Shown one piece after another: positions 28,548 to 28,658 of a stretch of DNA of 28,658 bases. Source of the stretch: a virus; the IMG/VR virus record IMGVR_UViG_3300028025_004292, positions 1-28,658 of that record; one strand, 5' to 3'. Under the pieces are notes generated by a model. It was not told where the DNA came from, did not search any database, and was given only the letters and a program-made list of their open reading frames with translations. Made by a program: the position numbers and the translations under genes. The stretch's first letter is position 1. Every line of letters begins with the position of its first letter.

Positions 28548-28658
28548 ACTCTTGTTATGGGATAGTTTGCATTTACTTTCCCTAGCCACTAGCCACTTCC
28601 CTATTGCCAACAGCCTGCATAGACAGTAACTTGCAACCCATAGGGGGCGGGGGGGGGA

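Larger units (their letters stand above)
28166..28658. promoter_or_regulatory. Right-end control region (~490 bases, no long gene)
   Basis: Upstream of all - strand genes. It holds a candidate promoter (28528-28547), a possible leader ORF (28403-28486), hairpin CCGGAC/GTCCGG with an 8-base loop (28450-28469), hairpin CCTACT/AGTAGG (near 28332-28352), and an ATGCAAGCAT inverted repeat (28238-28247). The last ~17 bases are nearly all G. Confidence 0.5.

Noticed and set aside
1-28658. CRISPR array, integrase or attachment sites
   Set aside because: No regularly spaced identical repeats and no recombinase gene were seen; nothing here supports lysogeny.

Overview
The window is a large part of a tailed bacteriophage genome, most likely of podovirus type. 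This is inferred from gene content: a nozzle-like tail protein, several fibre or spike genes and three large Ala/Gln-rich ejection-type proteins, with no tape measure or contractile sheath. No terminase, portal, major capsid protein or DNA polymerase lies in the window, so the genome probably continues past the left edge, where a tail-fibre gene is cut. The right edge ends in a G-rich run and may be a contig end.

Layout. Positions 1-15124 carry late genes on the + strand: a chaperone-tipped tail fibre, a small lysis-type cassette (3TM holin-like protein and a 51-residue membrane protein), four tiny basic proteins, the 722-residue tail hub/nozzle candidate, a beta-helix tail spike, a second short fibre, and three large ejection-type proteins. 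From 15114 to 28165 every gene is on the - strand and the two halves converge with an 11-base overlap. The - strand has two blocks. The left block (24081 down to 15114) is the replication module: DnaB-type helicase, OB-fold/SSB-like protein, Cas4-like PD-(D/E)XK nuclease, DnaQ-like exonuclease, two HNH nucleases, a SWIM-motif protein, a DUF1599-type protein, three helix-turn-helix proteins, a tRNA-Thr(UGU) and many small genes. The right block (28165 down to 24678) is a string of small accessory genes plus a secreted lysozyme/transglycosylase-like endolysin. Between the blocks is about 600 bases with at most tiny genes. It contains a strong rho-independent terminator and several inverted and direct repeats.

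Style of expression. Many genes overlap by ATGA or TAATG, implying translational coupling. Most non-coupled starts have no Shine-Dalgarno sequence and instead an A/C-rich leader (for example runs of ACACAC just before the ATG). This suits hosts that do not depend on Shine-Dalgarno pairing, such as Bacteroidota, some Verrucomicrobiota or cyanobacteria; the host cannot be named from this window. A few starts (21381, 21715, 28486) break the rule with AAGGAGG.

Several short genes below were found by reading the overlaps by hand: at 4260, 4409, 16213, 17235, 21337, 21578, 24678, 24878, 25499 and 28007. The observations most worth following are a 39-base dispersed repeat shared by opposite strands, repeated gene-boundary sequences around 21.4-22.2 kb, the structured gap at 24.1-24.7 kb, and a possible Shine-Dalgarno-led leader ORF in the right-end control region.
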